Of a stretch of 64,000 nucleotides of DNA, positions 1 to 9,217 are shown in pieces (position 1 is the first letter of the stretch; every line of letters starts with the position of its first letter). The stretch comes from Streptomyces avicenniae (GTDB lineage: Bacteria > Actinomycetota > Actinomycetes > Streptomycetales > Streptomycetaceae). The position numbers were made by a program, and so were the translations under genes. A model generated the notes under the pieces. That model was not told where the DNA came from. It saw nothing but the letters and a program-made list of their open reading frames with translations, and did no database searches. The stretch covers positions 199,318 to 263,317 of the forward strand of contig NZ_JOEK01000014.1 of the NCBI RefSeq assembly GCF_000719135.1. The letters are read 5' to 3'.

Positions 1-1050
1 CCGACCCGGCACGCCGTTGTCCCGGACGAGCACGCCGTGGTCGAGCAGCGACTGCCACACGGCGTGCGTGTCCTCGAAGCGGCCGAACTGCACGAAGTTG
101 GCGTCCGACGCGGTGACCTCGCAGCCGAGTGCGCGCAGCTCGTGCACCAGCCGGTCCCGTTCGGCCTTCAGCTCCTCGACGTACCCCAGCAGCGTATCGG
201 CGAATTCGAGGGCCGCGTGCGCGGTGGCCTGTGTGACGGCCGAGAGGTGGTACGGCAGCCGGACGAGCTGGACGGCGTCCACGACGGCCGGGTCGGCGGC
301 CAGGTAGCCGACGCGCAGCCCGGCGGCGCCGAACGCCTTGGACATCGTGCGGGTGACGACCAGGTTCGGCCGCCCCGGCAGGAGCCGCAGCAGCGACGGC
401 TGGTGGCTGAACTCGGCGTACGCCTCGTCCACGATGACGAGCGCGCCGTTCGGGTGAGCGGCGGCGGCCTGCGCCGCGTCGTACAGCGCGGTGACGGTCT
501 CGGGCGCGACGGCGGTGCCGGTCGGGTTGTTGGGCGAGCAGATGAAGACGACGTCGGGCGCGTGCGCGCGGACGGCGGCGACGGCGGCGCCCTCGTCGAT
601 CCCGTAGTCGGGGCGGCGGGGCCCGGAGATCCAGCCGGTGCCGGTGCCGCGCGCGATCAGGGCGTACATGGAGTACGAGGGGTCGAAGCCGATCGCGGTG
701 CGCCCCGGGCCGCCGAACGCCTGGAGGAGCTGCTGGATGACCTCGTTCGAGCCGTTCGCGGCCCAGACCTGGCGCGGCCCGACCTCGTGGCCCCCCGTGC
801 GCGTGAGGTAGGCGGCGAGCTGCGTGCGCAGCACGACGGCGTCGCGGTCGGGGTAGCGGTTGAGGGTGCGGGCGGCGTCGGAGACGCGCTCGGCGATGCG
901 CCGGACCAGGCCGTCGGGCAGCGGGTACGGGTTCTCGTTGGTGTTGAGCCGCACCGGGACGTCGAGCTGCGGCGCGCCGTACGGGGTCCTGCCCCGCAGC
1001 TCGTCCCGGATGGGCAGGTCGTCGATGCGGGTCACGTGCTGGCTCGTCAC
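1..1050 (-). CDS. hisC: Histidinol-phosphate aminotransferase, 3' end cut by window edge
   Basis: PLP-dependent aminotransferase of histidine biosynthesis that converts imidazole-acetol phosphate to histidinol phosphate. The 350 visible codons read on the minus strand from a GTG ([13 protein letters not shown]). They include [10 protein letters not shown] near the N-terminus, ANGSNEVI (cofactor phosphate region), SPNNPTG, VDEAY and the Schiff-base motif TRTMSKAFG with Lys at about residue 238. The family is about 370 residues, so only the last few codons lie outside the window. The start overlaps the hisD stop as GTGA, which implies translational coupling in a his operon. Confidence 0.95.
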   Translation of the reverse strand, partial: MTSQHVTRIDDLPIRDELRGRTPYGAPQLDVPVRLNTNENPYPLPDGLVRRIAERVSDAARTLNRYPDRDAVVLRTQLAAYLTRTGGHEVGPRQVWAANGSNEVIQQLLQAFGGPGRTAIGFDPSYSMYALIARGTGTGWISGPRRPDYGIDEGAAVAAVRAHAPDVVFICSPNNPTGTAVAPETVTALYDAAQAAAAHPNGALVIVDEAYAEFSHQPSLLRLLPGRPNLVVTRTMSKAFGAAGLRVGYLAADPAVVDAVQLVRLPYHLSAVTQATAHAALEFADTLLGYVEELKAERDRLVHELRALGCEVTASDANFVQFGRFEDTHAVWQSLLDHGVLVRDNGVPGR

Positions 1051-2414
1051 TTGCTGTCGCTCCGGTCGTCGGTGGTCGCGCCGCCCGCGGGCACCTGCCG
1101 GGCGAAGCGCGCCGTGACGGCGGCGCCGTGCGCGGGCAGGTCCTCGGCCTCGGCGAGCGTCACGACGTGGTGGGCGACCTCGGCGAGGGCGTCGCGGTCG
1201 TAGTCCACGACGTGGATGCCGCGCAGGAACGACTGCACGGACAGGCCGGACGAGTGGCAGGCGCACCCGCCGGTGGGCAGGACGTGGTTGGAGCCCGCGG
1301 CGTAGTCGCCGAGGGAGACGGGGGCGTAGGGGCCGATGAAGACGGCGCCCGCGTTCCGTACCCGGGCGGCGATCGCGTGCGGGTCCTCGGTCAGGATCTC
1401 CAGGTGCTCGGCCGCGTAGGCGTCCACGACGGCGAGGCCTTGGTCGAGGTCGGTGACCAGGACGGTCCCCGACTGGCGGCCCGCCAGGGCCTCCGCGATC
1501 CGGCCGTGGTGCTTGGCGGCCGGGACCTGGACGGCGAGTTCGGCGTCCACGGCGTCGGCGAGCGCGACGGACGGCGTGACCAGGACGGCGGCGGCCAGCA
1601 CGTCGTGCTCGGCCTGGCTGACGAGGTCGGCGGCGACGAGCGCGGGGTCGGCCGAGTCGTCGGCGAGGACGGCAATCTCGGTCGGCCCGGCCTCGGCGTC
1701 GATGCCGATGAGACCCTTGAGCAGCCGCTTGGCCGCGGCGACATACACGTTGCCAGGACCGGTGACGAGCCGGACGGGCGCGCACTCCTCGGTGCCGTGG
1801 GCGAACATGGCGACGGCCTGGGCGCCGCCCGCCGCGTACACCTCGTCCACGCCGAGCAGGGCGCAGGCGGCCAGGATGGTGGGGTGCGGGAGCCCGACGC
1901 CCCAGTCGTTGCCCGGCTCGCGCTGCGGCGGGGAGGCGACGGCCAGCGAGGCGACGCCCGCCTCCTGCGCCGGGACGACGTTCATCACGACCGACGACGG
2001 GTAGACCGCCCGGCCGCCCGGCACGTACAGGCCGACGCGCTCGACGGGCACCCAGCGCTCCGTGACGGTCCCCCCGGGCGCGACGCGGACGGTGGTGTCC
2101 GTGCGGCGCTGCTCGCGGTGGACGAGGCGGGCGCGGCGGATCGACTCCTCGAGACCGGCGCGGACGGCGGGGTCGAGTTCGGCCAGGGCGCGGCCCAGTG
2201 CCTCGACGGGCACCCGGACGCGGTCGATGGTGACGCCGTCGAACCGCCGCGCGTACTCGATCAGCGCCGCGGTGCCGCGATGGCGCACGTCCTCGCAGAG
2301 GGGCCGCACCGTCTCCAGGGCGGCCTCGACGTCGAGTTCGGCGCGCGGCAGCAGGTCGCGGTCGATCCCGCCCCCGGAGGAGGCGGTGTCCCGCAGATCG
2401 ATTCGAGTCAGCAC
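1047..2414 (-). CDS. hisD: Histidinol dehydrogenase
   Basis: Zinc- and NAD-dependent enzyme that oxidises histidinol to histidine in the last two steps of the pathway. The GTG at 2414 (VLTRIDLRD) gives 455 residues, matching the usual family length; the open frame runs further upstream but that part has no family similarity. Visible motifs are [17 protein letters not shown] (zinc-ligand-type Gln267 and His270), the catalytic EH pair in AAEHLEI (Glu336, His337) and [10 protein letters not shown] near the end. It is the first his gene here, divergent from the LON-domain gene, with hisC overlapping its stop. Confidence 0.95.
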   Translation of the reverse strand: MLTRIDLRDTASSGGGIDRDLLPRAELDVEAALETVRPLCEDVRHRGTAALIEYARRFDGVTIDRVRVPVEALGRALAELDPAVRAGLEESIRRARLVHREQRRTDTTVRVAPGGTVTERWVPVERVGLYVPGGRAVYPSSVVMNVVPAQEAGVASLAVASPPQREPGNDWGVGLPHPTILAACALLGVDEVYAAGGAQAVAMFAHGTEECAPVRLVTGPGNVYVAAAKRLLKGLIGIDAEAGPTEIAVLADDSADPALVAADLVSQAEHDVLAAAVLVTPSVALADAVDAELAVQVPAAKHHGRIAEALAGRQSGTVLVTDLDQGLAVVDAYAAEHLEILTEDPHAIAARVRNAGAVFIGPYAPVSLGDYAAGSNHVLPTGGCACHSSGLSVQSFLRGIHVVDYDRDALAEVAHHVVTLAEAEDLPAHGAAVTARFARQVPAGGATTDDRSDSK

Positions 2415-2536
2415 GCGTCCAGTTTCGCAGAAGGCCGGGGGCGGCCCGCACGGCGTTTCGGCATGCGGGCGGGCCCCGGGCGGCCACGGCGGGGACGCAT
2501 CGCCCCGTCCCTCCGGACAGGCCATCGCGCAGCCGA

Positions 2537-2542
2537 TAGGCT
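2537..2542 (+). promoter_or_regulatory. Candidate -10 element, leaderless start of the LON-domain gene
   Basis: TAGGCT fits the TANNNT form of actinobacterial -10 elements and ends 8 nt before the GTG at 2551. No Shine-Dalgarno sequence lies between them, so the mRNA may begin at or next to the start codon. No convincing -35 was identified. Confidence 0.4.
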
Positions 2543-2550
2543 GGCCGGTC

Positions 2551-3297
2551 GTGACGACCACGCGCCTGCCGCTCTTCCCGCTGAACACCGTGTTGTTCCC
2601 GGGTCTGGTACTCCCGCTGAACGTGTTCGAGCCGCGGTACCGGGCGCTGATGGCGGACCTGATGGAGCTGCCCGAGGACGGCCCGCGGCCGTTCGGCGTG
2701 GTCGCGATCAGGGACGGGCACGAGACGTCGCCGAGCGAGGTGGGCCTGCCGGAGTCGGGCAAGCCGCCGGAGGCCACGGCGGGCTCGGGCTTCGCGCCGG
2801 GCGACCCGCGCCGCTCGTTCCACGAGGTGGGCTGCGTCGCGGACGCCTCGACGATCCGCGAGCGTCCTGGCGACGAGGGGTACGAGGTGCTGGCGACCGG
2901 CACGACGCGGTTCCGCCTCGTCTCGGTGAGCGCGGACGGACCGTACCTGACGGCCGAGGTGGAGCCGCTCGACGAGGTGGCGGGCGAGGGCGCGGGGGCG
3001 CTGGCGGCGGGGGTGCTGCGGGCGTTCAGGTCGTACCAGAAGGTGCTGGCGGGGGCGAACGAGCGGTCGCTCGCGCCGGGCCAGGACCTGCCGGACGACC
3101 CGTCGGTGGTGTCCTACCTGGTGGCGGCGGCGACGATGCTCTACACGCCGGACAAGCAGCGGCTGCTCCAGGCCGCGGACACGGCGACGCGGCTGGCGGA
3201 GGAACTGCGCATCCTGCGGCAGGAGACCGCGGTGATCGGCAAGCTGCCGTCCGTGCCGGGCGCGGAGTTCACCGTCCGGCCGACCAGCCTCAACTGA
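2551..3297 (+). CDS. LON substrate-binding (LonN) domain protein
   Basis: A 248-residue protein opening with [18 protein letters not shown] and [13 protein letters not shown], the signature of the N-terminal substrate-recognition domain of Lon proteases (PF02190). It has no AAA+ or protease domain, so it is a stand-alone LonN protein, probably a cytosolic adaptor or binding protein of unknown partner. The GTG at 2551 was chosen because the LonN homology begins at once and a TAGGCT element lies 8 nt upstream. The next gene starts inside its stop codon (TGATG). Confidence 0.85.
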   Translation: MTTTRLPLFPLNTVLFPGLVLPLNVFEPRYRALMADLMELPEDGPRPFGVVAIRDGHETSPSEVGLPESGKPPEATAGSGFAPGDPRRSFHEVGCVADASTIRERPGDEGYEVLATGTTRFRLVSVSADGPYLTAEVEPLDEVAGEGAGALAAGVLRAFRSYQKVLAGANERSLAPGQDLPDDPSVVSYLVAAATMLYTPDKQRLLQAADTATRLAEELRILRQETAVIGKLPSVPGAEFTVRPTSLN

Positions 3298-3794
3298 TGG
3301 CGGGGCGCGGGCGGCGGGCCGCCGAGGGGGGCACGCAGGCAACGGTGGCGGCGGCGCGCGCGGGCGTCGCGTACACGCTGCACGCGTACACGCACGACCC
3401 GGCGGCGGCGTCGTACGGCAACGAGGCGGCCGAGGCCCTGGGCGTGGACCCGCCGCGGGTGTTCAAGACGCTGGTGGCGGACGTGGACGGCGCGCTGACG
3501 GTCGCGCTGGTGCCCGTCCCCGCGCAGCTGTCGCTGAAGGCGCTGGCGGCCGCGGTCGGCGGGAAGCGGGCAGCGATGGCCGATCCGGCGGCGGCCGAGC
3601 GCAGCAGCGGGTACGTGCGGGGCGGGATCTCGCCGCTGGGGCAGCGCAGGCGGCTGCCGACCGTGATCGACGTGTCGGCGCTCGGGCACGGGACGGTGTT
3701 CGTCTCCGCCGGGCGGCGCGGCCTGGAGATCGAGCTGGCCCCGTCCGACCTCGTCGCGCTCACCGGGGCGCGGACCGCGCCGCTCGCCAGGTAG
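3297..3794 (+). CDS. ybaK: YbaK/EbsC-type aminoacyl-tRNA deacylase (Cys-tRNA(Pro) deacylase)
   Basis: A 165-residue single-domain protein of the YbaK/ProX editing family, which hydrolyses mischarged tRNA, typically Cys-tRNA(Pro), in trans. The core is visible as [50 protein letters not shown] and the glycine-rich [10 protein letters not shown], ending with [19 protein letters not shown]. The ATG overlaps the preceding stop by one base, so it should be co-translated with the LON-domain protein. Substrate specificity cannot be told from sequence alone. Confidence 0.85.
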   Translation: MAGRGRRAAEGGTQATVAAARAGVAYTLHAYTHDPAAASYGNEAAEALGVDPPRVFKTLVADVDGALTVALVPVPAQLSLKALAAAVGGKRAAMADPAAAERSSGYVRGGISPLGQRRRLPTVIDVSALGHGTVFVSAGRRGLEIELAPSDLVALTGARTAPLAR

Positions 3795-3809
3795 GCGGGC
3801 ACGCGGCCG

Positions 3810-4661
3810 TCACGCGACGGGCGGCAGGTCCAGGACGCGGGCGAGCGTGCGCAGGACGCCGTTCTCGGTGTGCGCGGGGCACACCTGGCGGGCGCGGCGG
3901 ATCACGTCGGGGTGGGCCCCTGCCATGGCGAACGACCACTCGGCCGCGTCCAGCATCTCCAGGTCGTTCAGGTAGTCGCCGAACGCCATGGTCTGCGCGG
4001 GCGTCACGCCCAGTTCCCGCTGGAGACGGCGGACGGCCGTGCCCTTGTTGACGCCCGGCTGCATCACGTCGATCCAGTGGGCGCCCGAGACGACGACCTG
4101 GTGCGTGGCCTCCAGCGGCTTGAGGACGGGCGCGACGGTGCCGGCCGCGTCGCCGAACGCGAAGACGGCGACCTTCACGACGTCGTCGTCCACGGCGGTG
4201 AGGTCGGTGACGGTCCGGCGCGCGGCGTAGTACTTCGCGACCTCGGCGACGAACGCGGCGTCCGTCCGCTCGATCGAGGCGGCGCGCTTGCCGCAGACGA
4301 CGACGCCGACGTCCGCGCCCTCGTCCGTGAGCTGGCGCACCGACCTGACGATCCGGGCCGCGACGGCGGGCTCAAGCGGCGCCGAGCTGACCTCAAGGCC
4401 GTCGCGGACGACGTAGGCGCCGTTCTCGGCGATGTGGACCATGCCGTCGTCCGCGCCCGCGAACAGCCCGGCGATGGTGGCGTACTGGCGTCCGCTGGCC
4501 GGGCTGAAGACGATGCCGCGCCGGTTCAGCTCGGCGAGCGTCGCGCCGAAGGCGTCGGGCAGGCGGCCCGCGGCGTCGAGCAGCGTGCCGTCGAGGTCGG
4601 TGACGACGAGCCGGATGTCGGGGGTGGCGGACGGGCGCGGCGCCTGGTGCGGGGAGGTCAT
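3810..4661 (-). CDS. HAD-superfamily hydrolase, Cof/type IIB
   Basis: A 283-residue cytosolic phosphatase. The HAD motifs are clear: DLDGTLL with nucleophile Asp22 and acid/base Asp24, SPASGRQYATI (motif II region), the conserved Lys in VNKGTAV, and GDYLNDLEML supplying the Mg-binding aspartates. The large insert between motifs II and III is the type-IIB cap of the Cof family, whose members act on sugar phosphates, pyridoxal phosphate or nucleotides. The substrate is unknown. It is convergent with the ybaK-type gene, only 15 bp away. Confidence 0.88.
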   Translation of the reverse strand: MTSPHQAPRPSATPDIRLVVTDLDGTLLDAAGRLPDAFGATLAELNRRGIVFSPASGRQYATIAGLFAGADDGMVHIAENGAYVVRDGLEVSSAPLEPAVAARIVRSVRQLTDEGADVGVVVCGKRAASIERTDAAFVAEVAKYYAARRTVTDLTAVDDDVVKVAVFAFGDAAGTVAPVLKPLEATHQVVVSGAHWIDVMQPGVNKGTAVRRLQRELGVTPAQTMAFGDYLNDLEMLDAAEWSFAMAGAHPDVIRRARQVCPAHTENGVLRTLARVLDLPPVA

Positions 4662-4716
4662 GGTGTCCCACCGTACGGGGCCCGCGCGGGGCGGCCGGGG
4701 CGGGGCCCCGGCGTCG

Positions 4717-5436
4717 TCACGCCCTGCCGTCCGCGCCGCCCGCGCCGTTGCCACCCGCCTCGTCCCCGCCCTGACGGCCGCTCGCCTCGTGCCAGCGGGG
4801 GCTCTGCCAGTGCGGCAGCTCCGCGGGGGGCGGGGGCGTCTCGCGGGGCATCCACACGGCGGTGCAGAACATGTGCAGCCCGACGGCGGCGAACGGGAGG
4901 CCCAGGAGCACGCCCTTGGCGCCCAGTTCGAGCGGCGCCTCGAAGCGCACGTCGTCGCCGACCTCGGCGGCCCGCGCCAGCACGTCCTGCGTGGGGCCGA
5001 GCCAGATCCCGAGCCGCCAGGCGAGCAGGGCGCCGAGGAAGCCGCCGACCGCCAGGCCGACCACGGTGCCGACGCCCGCGCGGCGCCGCAGCAGGTGGAC
5101 GGCGACGCCCGCCAGGGCGCCCAGCGCGAGCCCGGCGAGCAGGAAGGTTCCGTCGGACCCGACGGCCTGCTGCCCCTCGGAGTCGGCGAGCAGGACCGCG
5201 TCGCCCCTCTTGACCAGCGGGACGCGCGGCGCCCACCACAGCCACGCCAGGGCGAGCAGCACACCGGTCACCAGCGCGGTCGGCACGGCGACGAGCAGGC
5301 CGTCGCGTATCTCCCCCGGCCACTGCGCCGGGCCGCCCCCGCCGTCCTGGCTCCCGGCGACGGCCTGCGCCGCCCACGGGTCGTGGCCTGGCGGGGATGC
5401 GGGGCCCTGGTCGCGTCCGGGCTCGGGTTCGGTCAC
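4717..5436 (-). CDS. Integral membrane protein, DUF2567-like
   Basis: A 239-residue membrane protein read from a GTG (VTEPEPGRDQ). A Pro/Gly-rich cytoplasmic N-terminus of about 45 residues is followed by a helix (LLVAVPTALVTGVLLALAWLWW), a short loop with VPLVKRGDAVLLADSEG, then three further hydrophobic segments and a Gly/Ala-rich tail. The arrangement resembles the actinobacterial DUF2567 family, assigned from memory rather than by search. No catalytic motif is visible and the function is unknown. It lies between the HAD gene and the ABC exporter genes. Confidence 0.65.
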   Translation of the reverse strand: MTEPEPGRDQGPASPPGHDPWAAQAVAGSQDGGGGPAQWPGEIRDGLLVAVPTALVTGVLLALAWLWWAPRVPLVKRGDAVLLADSEGQQAVGSDGTFLLAGLALGALAGVAVHLLRRRAGVGTVVGLAVGGFLGALLAWRLGIWLGPTQDVLARAAEVGDDVRFEAPLELGAKGVLLGLPFAAVGLHMFCTAVWMPRETPPPPAELPHWQSPRWHEASGRQGGDEAGGNGAGGADGRA

Positions 5437-5524
5437 CTGATCATCCTGCCAGGTACGCCCGTGTGTTCGGGCCCCGGGACGGCCGTTCGGGCGCACGGCG
5501 GCGCGACCCCTTGGAAGACGGGCC

Positions 5525-6370
5525 CTACCTGACGGCCGCGCGCCGGTACGCCCAGGTGGCCAGCGCCAGCGCCAGGACGCCGGTCACGGCGCAGACCGTG
5601 AGATTCCCCGCGACCGACGCCCAGTCCGGGGCGGGGCCGAGCGCGTCGGCGAGGGCATCGACGCCGTAGCTCGACGGCAGCAGGTCGCGCAGCCACAGCG
5701 TCGGCTCGGGCAGCCGCGCCGTGGGCAGGACGCCGAGCAGCAGCGCGGCCGACATGCCGAGCTGCCCGCACAGCGTGGCCAGTTCGGGGCGCGGCGCGAG
5801 CAGCCCGAGGGCGGCGCCCAGCCCGGCGAGCGCGGCGCCCGCCAGCGGGACGACGGCGAGGGCGACCCACAGGCCGCCCATCGGCAGCTGGTACAGCAGA
5901 CCGCCGCTGACGGCCGTGACGAGCACGCCCGGCACGGTGAACGAGGCGTACGCCGCCGCCGTCCCGAGCGCGACGGCCGTGGCGGGCACCGGCAACGTGG
6001 CGTAGTGGTCGAGCCCGCCGGTGGCGCGGAGCTGCCCGAAGTACTGGGCGAGGAGGTTGAGCGCGACGAACGCGACGACCAGCACGGCCGACCCGGCGAC
6101 GACGGCGCGCGCCTCCTCGCCCCCGCCGCCGTCCACCACGCCGCGCATCAGGACCATGATCCCGATCGACTGGAAGGTCGCGACGAACAGCAGCGGGATG
6201 CGGGCGACGCGTGCCCGGGACAGCTGCGCCCGGTAGACGGCGCCGAGCGCGGGCCACAGCCGGGCGGCGGGCGCCAGGGGCGCGGGACCGGCGGCGGCCG
6301 GGGCGGTGGCGTGGACGGGTGCCGGGGCGGCGCGGGGCGTACGGGCGGTGTGGATCTCGGTGTCGGTCAC
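5525..6370 (-). CDS. ABC-2 type transporter permease
   Basis: A 281-residue permease with an Ala/Pro-rich cytoplasmic head (about 40 residues) and six hydrophobic segments from LLFVATFQSIGIMVLM to VCAVTGVLALALATWAY. The loop LRDLLPSSYGVDALADAL before the last helix is typical of ABC-2 exporters. Its start overlaps the stop of the upstream ATPase by 4 nt, so the two form one exporter unit. The substrate is unknown; such pairs commonly export drugs or lipids. Confidence 0.85.
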   Translation of the reverse strand: MTDTEIHTARTPRAAPAPVHATAPAAAGPAPLAPAARLWPALGAVYRAQLSRARVARIPLLFVATFQSIGIMVLMRGVVDGGGGEEARAVVAGSAVLVVAFVALNLLAQYFGQLRATGGLDHYATLPVPATAVALGTAAAYASFTVPGVLVTAVSGGLLYQLPMGGLWVALAVVPLAGAALAGLGAALGLLAPRPELATLCGQLGMSAALLLGVLPTARLPEPTLWLRDLLPSSYGVDALADALGPAPDWASVAGNLTVCAVTGVLALALATWAYRRAAVR

Positions 6371-7395
6371 GAACGGACCAGCCCTTCTCCCCTGCCGCCG
6401 AGGGCGAGGTAGACGTCTTCCAGGCTCGGCGTCGCCAGGGTGAAGTCGTCCAGGGCGGCGAACGCGGGCCCCTGGGTCACGGTGGTGACCAGCGCGCGGG
6501 CACGGTCGGGGGGCAGACGCAGGGTCCAGCGGCGCCCGGCGACGGTCGCGGCGCGGCGGGCGTCCGCGATGGCCGGGACGTGCAGCGGCGGGTCGCCGCG
6601 CCAGACGAGGTCGAGGCGCACGTCGGAGCCGACGAGCGCCTTGAGGCCGCCAGGCGTGTCGCAGGCGATCACCCGGCCCGCGTCGAGGACGGCGACCCGG
6701 TCGAGGACCGTCTCGGCCTCCAGGACGTTGTGCGTGACCAGCAGCACCGTCGCGCCGTCGGCGGCCCGGCGCCGCTCCACGGCGGCCCAGACGGCGCGCC
6801 GGGCGACGGGGTCCATGCCGGTGGTCGGCTCGTCGAGGACGAGGACGGGACGGCGGCCGGTGAGCGCGGCGGCCAGGCAGGCGAGGCGCCGCTGACCGCC
6901 GGAGAGGCGCTTGAGAGGCCGCCCTGCGAGGGCGGTGAGGCCGAGTTCCTCCAGGACGTCGTCGCGCTCACGGCGGGCGGCGGCGAGGTCGAGGCCGCGC
7001 AGCCTCGCGGTGGTCTCGGCGGCGAGGGCGACCGTCAGCTCGTCCAGGGCGGTGGACTCCTGGCCGAGGTAGGCCAGCAGCCTGGCGGCGCGACGCGGGT
7101 GGCGTACCAGGTCGTGGCCGAGGAGGGTGATGGCGCCCGAGTCGGGGCGCAGGAGGCCGGTGAGCTGCTTGACGAGCGTGGTCTTGCCCGCGCCGTTCGG
7201 GCCGAGGAGCCCGAAGATCTCGCCGTGCGCGATGTCGAGGCTGACGCCGTCGCTCGCCCGTACCGGCGCGGGGGCGGCGCCGCGCCTGCCGCGGCCCGCC
7301 GGGTAGGTCTTGACCAGGTCGCGCACGGCGAGCGCCGCGTCGGTGCTGACGGGGCGCGCTGTCGGGGGGCCGGGCCGTGCGCTCGAAGAGGCCAC
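6367..7395 (-). CDS. ABC transporter ATP-binding protein
   Basis: A 342-residue exporter ATPase. Walker A is GPNGAGKT, the signature is LSGGQRR, Walker B is VLVLDEPTTGMDP, and the switch histidine is in LLVTHN. A C-terminal extension of about 90 residues (VRLDLVWRGD to SLEDVYLALGG) is the regulatory tail usual for drug and lipid exporter ATPases. GTG 7395 is the only plausible start in frame ahead of the ABC domain, but it lacks a clear ribosome binding site, so the first 20-25 residues are uncertain. It partners the permease with which it overlaps by 4 nt. Confidence 0.88.
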   Translation of the reverse strand: MASSSARPGPPTARPVSTDAALAVRDLVKTYPAGRGRRGAAPAPVRASDGVSLDIAHGEIFGLLGPNGAGKTTLVKQLTGLLRPDSGAITLLGHDLVRHPRRAARLLAYLGQESTALDELTVALAAETTARLRGLDLAAARRERDDVLEELGLTALAGRPLKRLSGGQRRLACLAAALTGRRPVLVLDEPTTGMDPVARRAVWAAVERRRAADGATVLLVTHNVLEAETVLDRVAVLDAGRVIACDTPGGLKALVGSDVRLDLVWRGDPPLHVPAIADARRAATVAGRRWTLRLPPDRARALVTTVTQGPAFAALDDFTLATPSLEDVYLALGGRGEGLVRS

Positions 7396-7501
7396 GAGGA
7401 GGCAGCCTACGCGGCGCGGCTGCCGTGCCGGACGCCGGGGCGCGCCGCCGGGCGCACGGCCGCGCGCCCGCGAGGCGGTCCCGGCGGGCCGGGGCGGCGG
7501 G

Positions 7502-8737
7502 TCACGCGGTGCGTTCCGCGCCGGTCCTGGCGTCCACCTCGCGCCAGAACCCGGCGCGGATCGCGTACCTGTCCTGCTCGTCGATCTGGTCGTCCTTGTG
7601 GGCGAGCAGGCCGAAGCGGGCGGCGTAGCGCAGGAGTTCGCCGTCGATGCGGTGCGGGATGCGGGGGTACTCGGTGGACAGCCGCTGGAGGTGGAGCGGG
7701 GCGGCGAGGCGTTCGGCCCAGCGGCGCGCGAAGACCTGGCCGACCTCGAACGGGTCGCCGCTGACCGCGGTGATGTCCTCCTCGCGGTCGGCCCAGCGCT
7801 GTTCGGCCGTGGTGACCTGCGACAGCATCGGGATGGCCGCGATCTCGGGGGCCTCGTCGGGGGCGCCGCGATCGACCCAGCCGCGGTCGGACGACCAGCG
7901 CAGGGTCGCCGTGGCGGGGGCGCCGGGCTGCGGGCCGGTGGGGAGGGGGCGGCCGAGACCCGCGAGGTCCTTGGGCGTCGGGACGCCCTTGGCCACCGGC
8001 GTCCCGTTGACGCGCTGTTCCGGGGGGCACGGCGCGGTGTCGTCGTCGGGGCCCGCACCGTTCTTGGCGTGCGCGGGCCGCCGGGTGCCGGTGTCGGCGG
8101 CGGTCCCCGCGGCCTCGGGGAAGGGTGCGGCGAGGATGGCGGCGATCTCAGGGCGGGGCGCCGAGTGCGGCGTGCCCGCGATCTGCGACTCGTTGACGCG
8201 GACGGCACGGGTGATCCACGCGCGGTCGAGGACGCGGCGCTCGTCGGCCTCGGCGACGAGGTCCTCCGACTGGTTGTAGTCGCCGTCGGCGGCCTGCACG
8301 GCCCACAGGTGGACGGCGACGCCGTGCTCCTTCGCGGACATGAGGCCGGGGAGCAGGTCGCCGTCGCCGGTCACGAGGACGATGTCGGCGCAGGCGCGGT
8401 TGCGGGCGAGTTCGGTCAGTTCCGCGTGCATCGCGGCGTCCACGCCCTTCTGCGCCCAGCGGCCGTCGCTGCGGGTGAGGGCGCCGAGGCGTACGGTGAC
8501 GCGCGGCATGACGCGGAGCCTGCGGTGCTCCGGCTGCGGCACGCGGTCGGGCGCGCCGTCGAACCAGTAGATGCGCAACAGGTTCCGGCCGGTGTCGGCC
8601 TCGGCGCGTTCGCGCAGCCCGTGGATGAGGGCGGCGTGATCGACCGAGATCCTGGGCCTGGCGGGTTCTCCGGCGAGAAGACTGGCCGCGGCGCCCAGCA
8701 AGTACCCGGCGTCCACCAGGACGACGCAGCGGTCCAC
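7502..8737 (-). CDS. NYN-domain (PIN-like) putative ribonuclease
   Basis: A 411-residue protein. The first 140 residues form a NYN/PIN-like nuclease fold: CVVLVDAGYLLGAA with the first acidic residue, KGVDAAMHAELTELA with the central Asp, and ADIVLVTGDGDLLPGL with the Asp cluster for metal binding. The rest (about 180-411) is a Pro/Gly-rich linker and a second conserved region (FEVGQVFARRWAERL to HKDDQIDEQDRYAIR) that I cannot assign. NYN proteins process or degrade RNA; the target here is unknown. A short SD-like AAGGTG precedes the GTG start. Confidence 0.8.
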   Translation of the reverse strand: MDRCVVLVDAGYLLGAAASLLAGEPARPRISVDHAALIHGLRERAEADTGRNLLRIYWFDGAPDRVPQPEHRRLRVMPRVTVRLGALTRSDGRWAQKGVDAAMHAELTELARNRACADIVLVTGDGDLLPGLMSAKEHGVAVHLWAVQAADGDYNQSEDLVAEADERRVLDRAWITRAVRVNESQIAGTPHSAPRPEIAAILAAPFPEAAGTAADTGTRRPAHAKNGAGPDDDTAPCPPEQRVNGTPVAKGVPTPKDLAGLGRPLPTGPQPGAPATATLRWSSDRGWVDRGAPDEAPEIAAIPMLSQVTTAEQRWADREEDITAVSGDPFEVGQVFARRWAERLAAPLHLQRLSTEYPRIPHRIDGELLRYAARFGLLAHKDDQIDEQDRYAIRAGFWREVDARTGAERTA

Positions 8738-8945
8738 GTAGCACCTTCTTTCCCCGGAACGTTTTCTTGAGTCTGCCCGACACGGGCGCCGTTATCTGCG
8801 CCAACTCGATCTTCGGCGTGGCGAATCGGATACCCGTAATGCCCGGAGTGCGAACTATGGCGCGCCGTGCGACGCTGGTGCTGAGCCGCCGTTCCGCGTG
8901 ACGCGGGAGGGCACCCCGAGAGTCGCCGCAGCGCCAGGAGGGAAC

Positions 8946-9071
8946 ATGGCCAAGGACAAGGACAGCGGTCGCCGCAGGCCGCCCGAGACGCCCACCGGGG
9001 AGACCCGTCCCGAGGCGCCGGTCGAGCAGCCCAAGAACCGCAAGCGCGAACGGCGTTTCGGGCACAACTGA
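8946..9071 (+). CDS. Small basic protein of 41 residues, unknown function
   Basis: The short frame starts MAKDKDSGRRRPPETPTG and ends KNRKRERRFGHN. It follows an excellent ribosome binding site (AGGAGG 7 nt before the ATG), and its stop is followed 53 bp later by a perfect hairpin. The product is highly charged, rich in Lys, Arg, Pro and Glu, has no hydrophobic segment, and is probably disordered, as expected of a nucleic-acid- or protein-binding peptide. It stands alone between the NYN gene and the genes downstream of dnaE. I do not recognise the family. Confidence 0.6.
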   Translation: MAKDKDSGRRRPPETPTGETRPEAPVEQPKNRKRERRFGHN

Positions 9072-9124
9072 CCGCACGCGGCCCCCGCCCGGGAGGGACG
9101 ACGAGCCCCCGCGCGGAGTGAGAC

Positions 9125-9161
9125 ACGAAGGGCGCACCCCCCGAGGGAGTGCGCCCTTCGT
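9125..9161. terminator. Perfect 13-bp hairpin, bidirectional terminator
   Basis: ACGAAGGGCGCAC (9125-9137) is the exact reverse complement of 9149-9161, with an 11-nt loop. It sits between the small plus-strand gene ending at 9071 and the minus-strand gene ending at 9218, where a shared terminator is expected. There is no long T tract, which is usual in high-GC actinobacteria. Confidence 0.75.
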
Positions 9162-9217
9162 GCGCCGTGCGCGCCGACCGTGATCCGGGCCCACGGCCGC
9201 GGCCCGTGCCGCGCGCG

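Noticed and set aside
37..1203. Long plus-strand open frames opposite hisC/hisD (and similar long frames antisense to dnaE, ileS, ftsZ and others)
   Set aside because: They mirror the codon structure of the genes on the other strand, have skewed Arg/Gly/Val/Asp or Ser/Thr/Pro composition and no domain motifs. This is the usual shadow effect in very GC-rich coding DNA.
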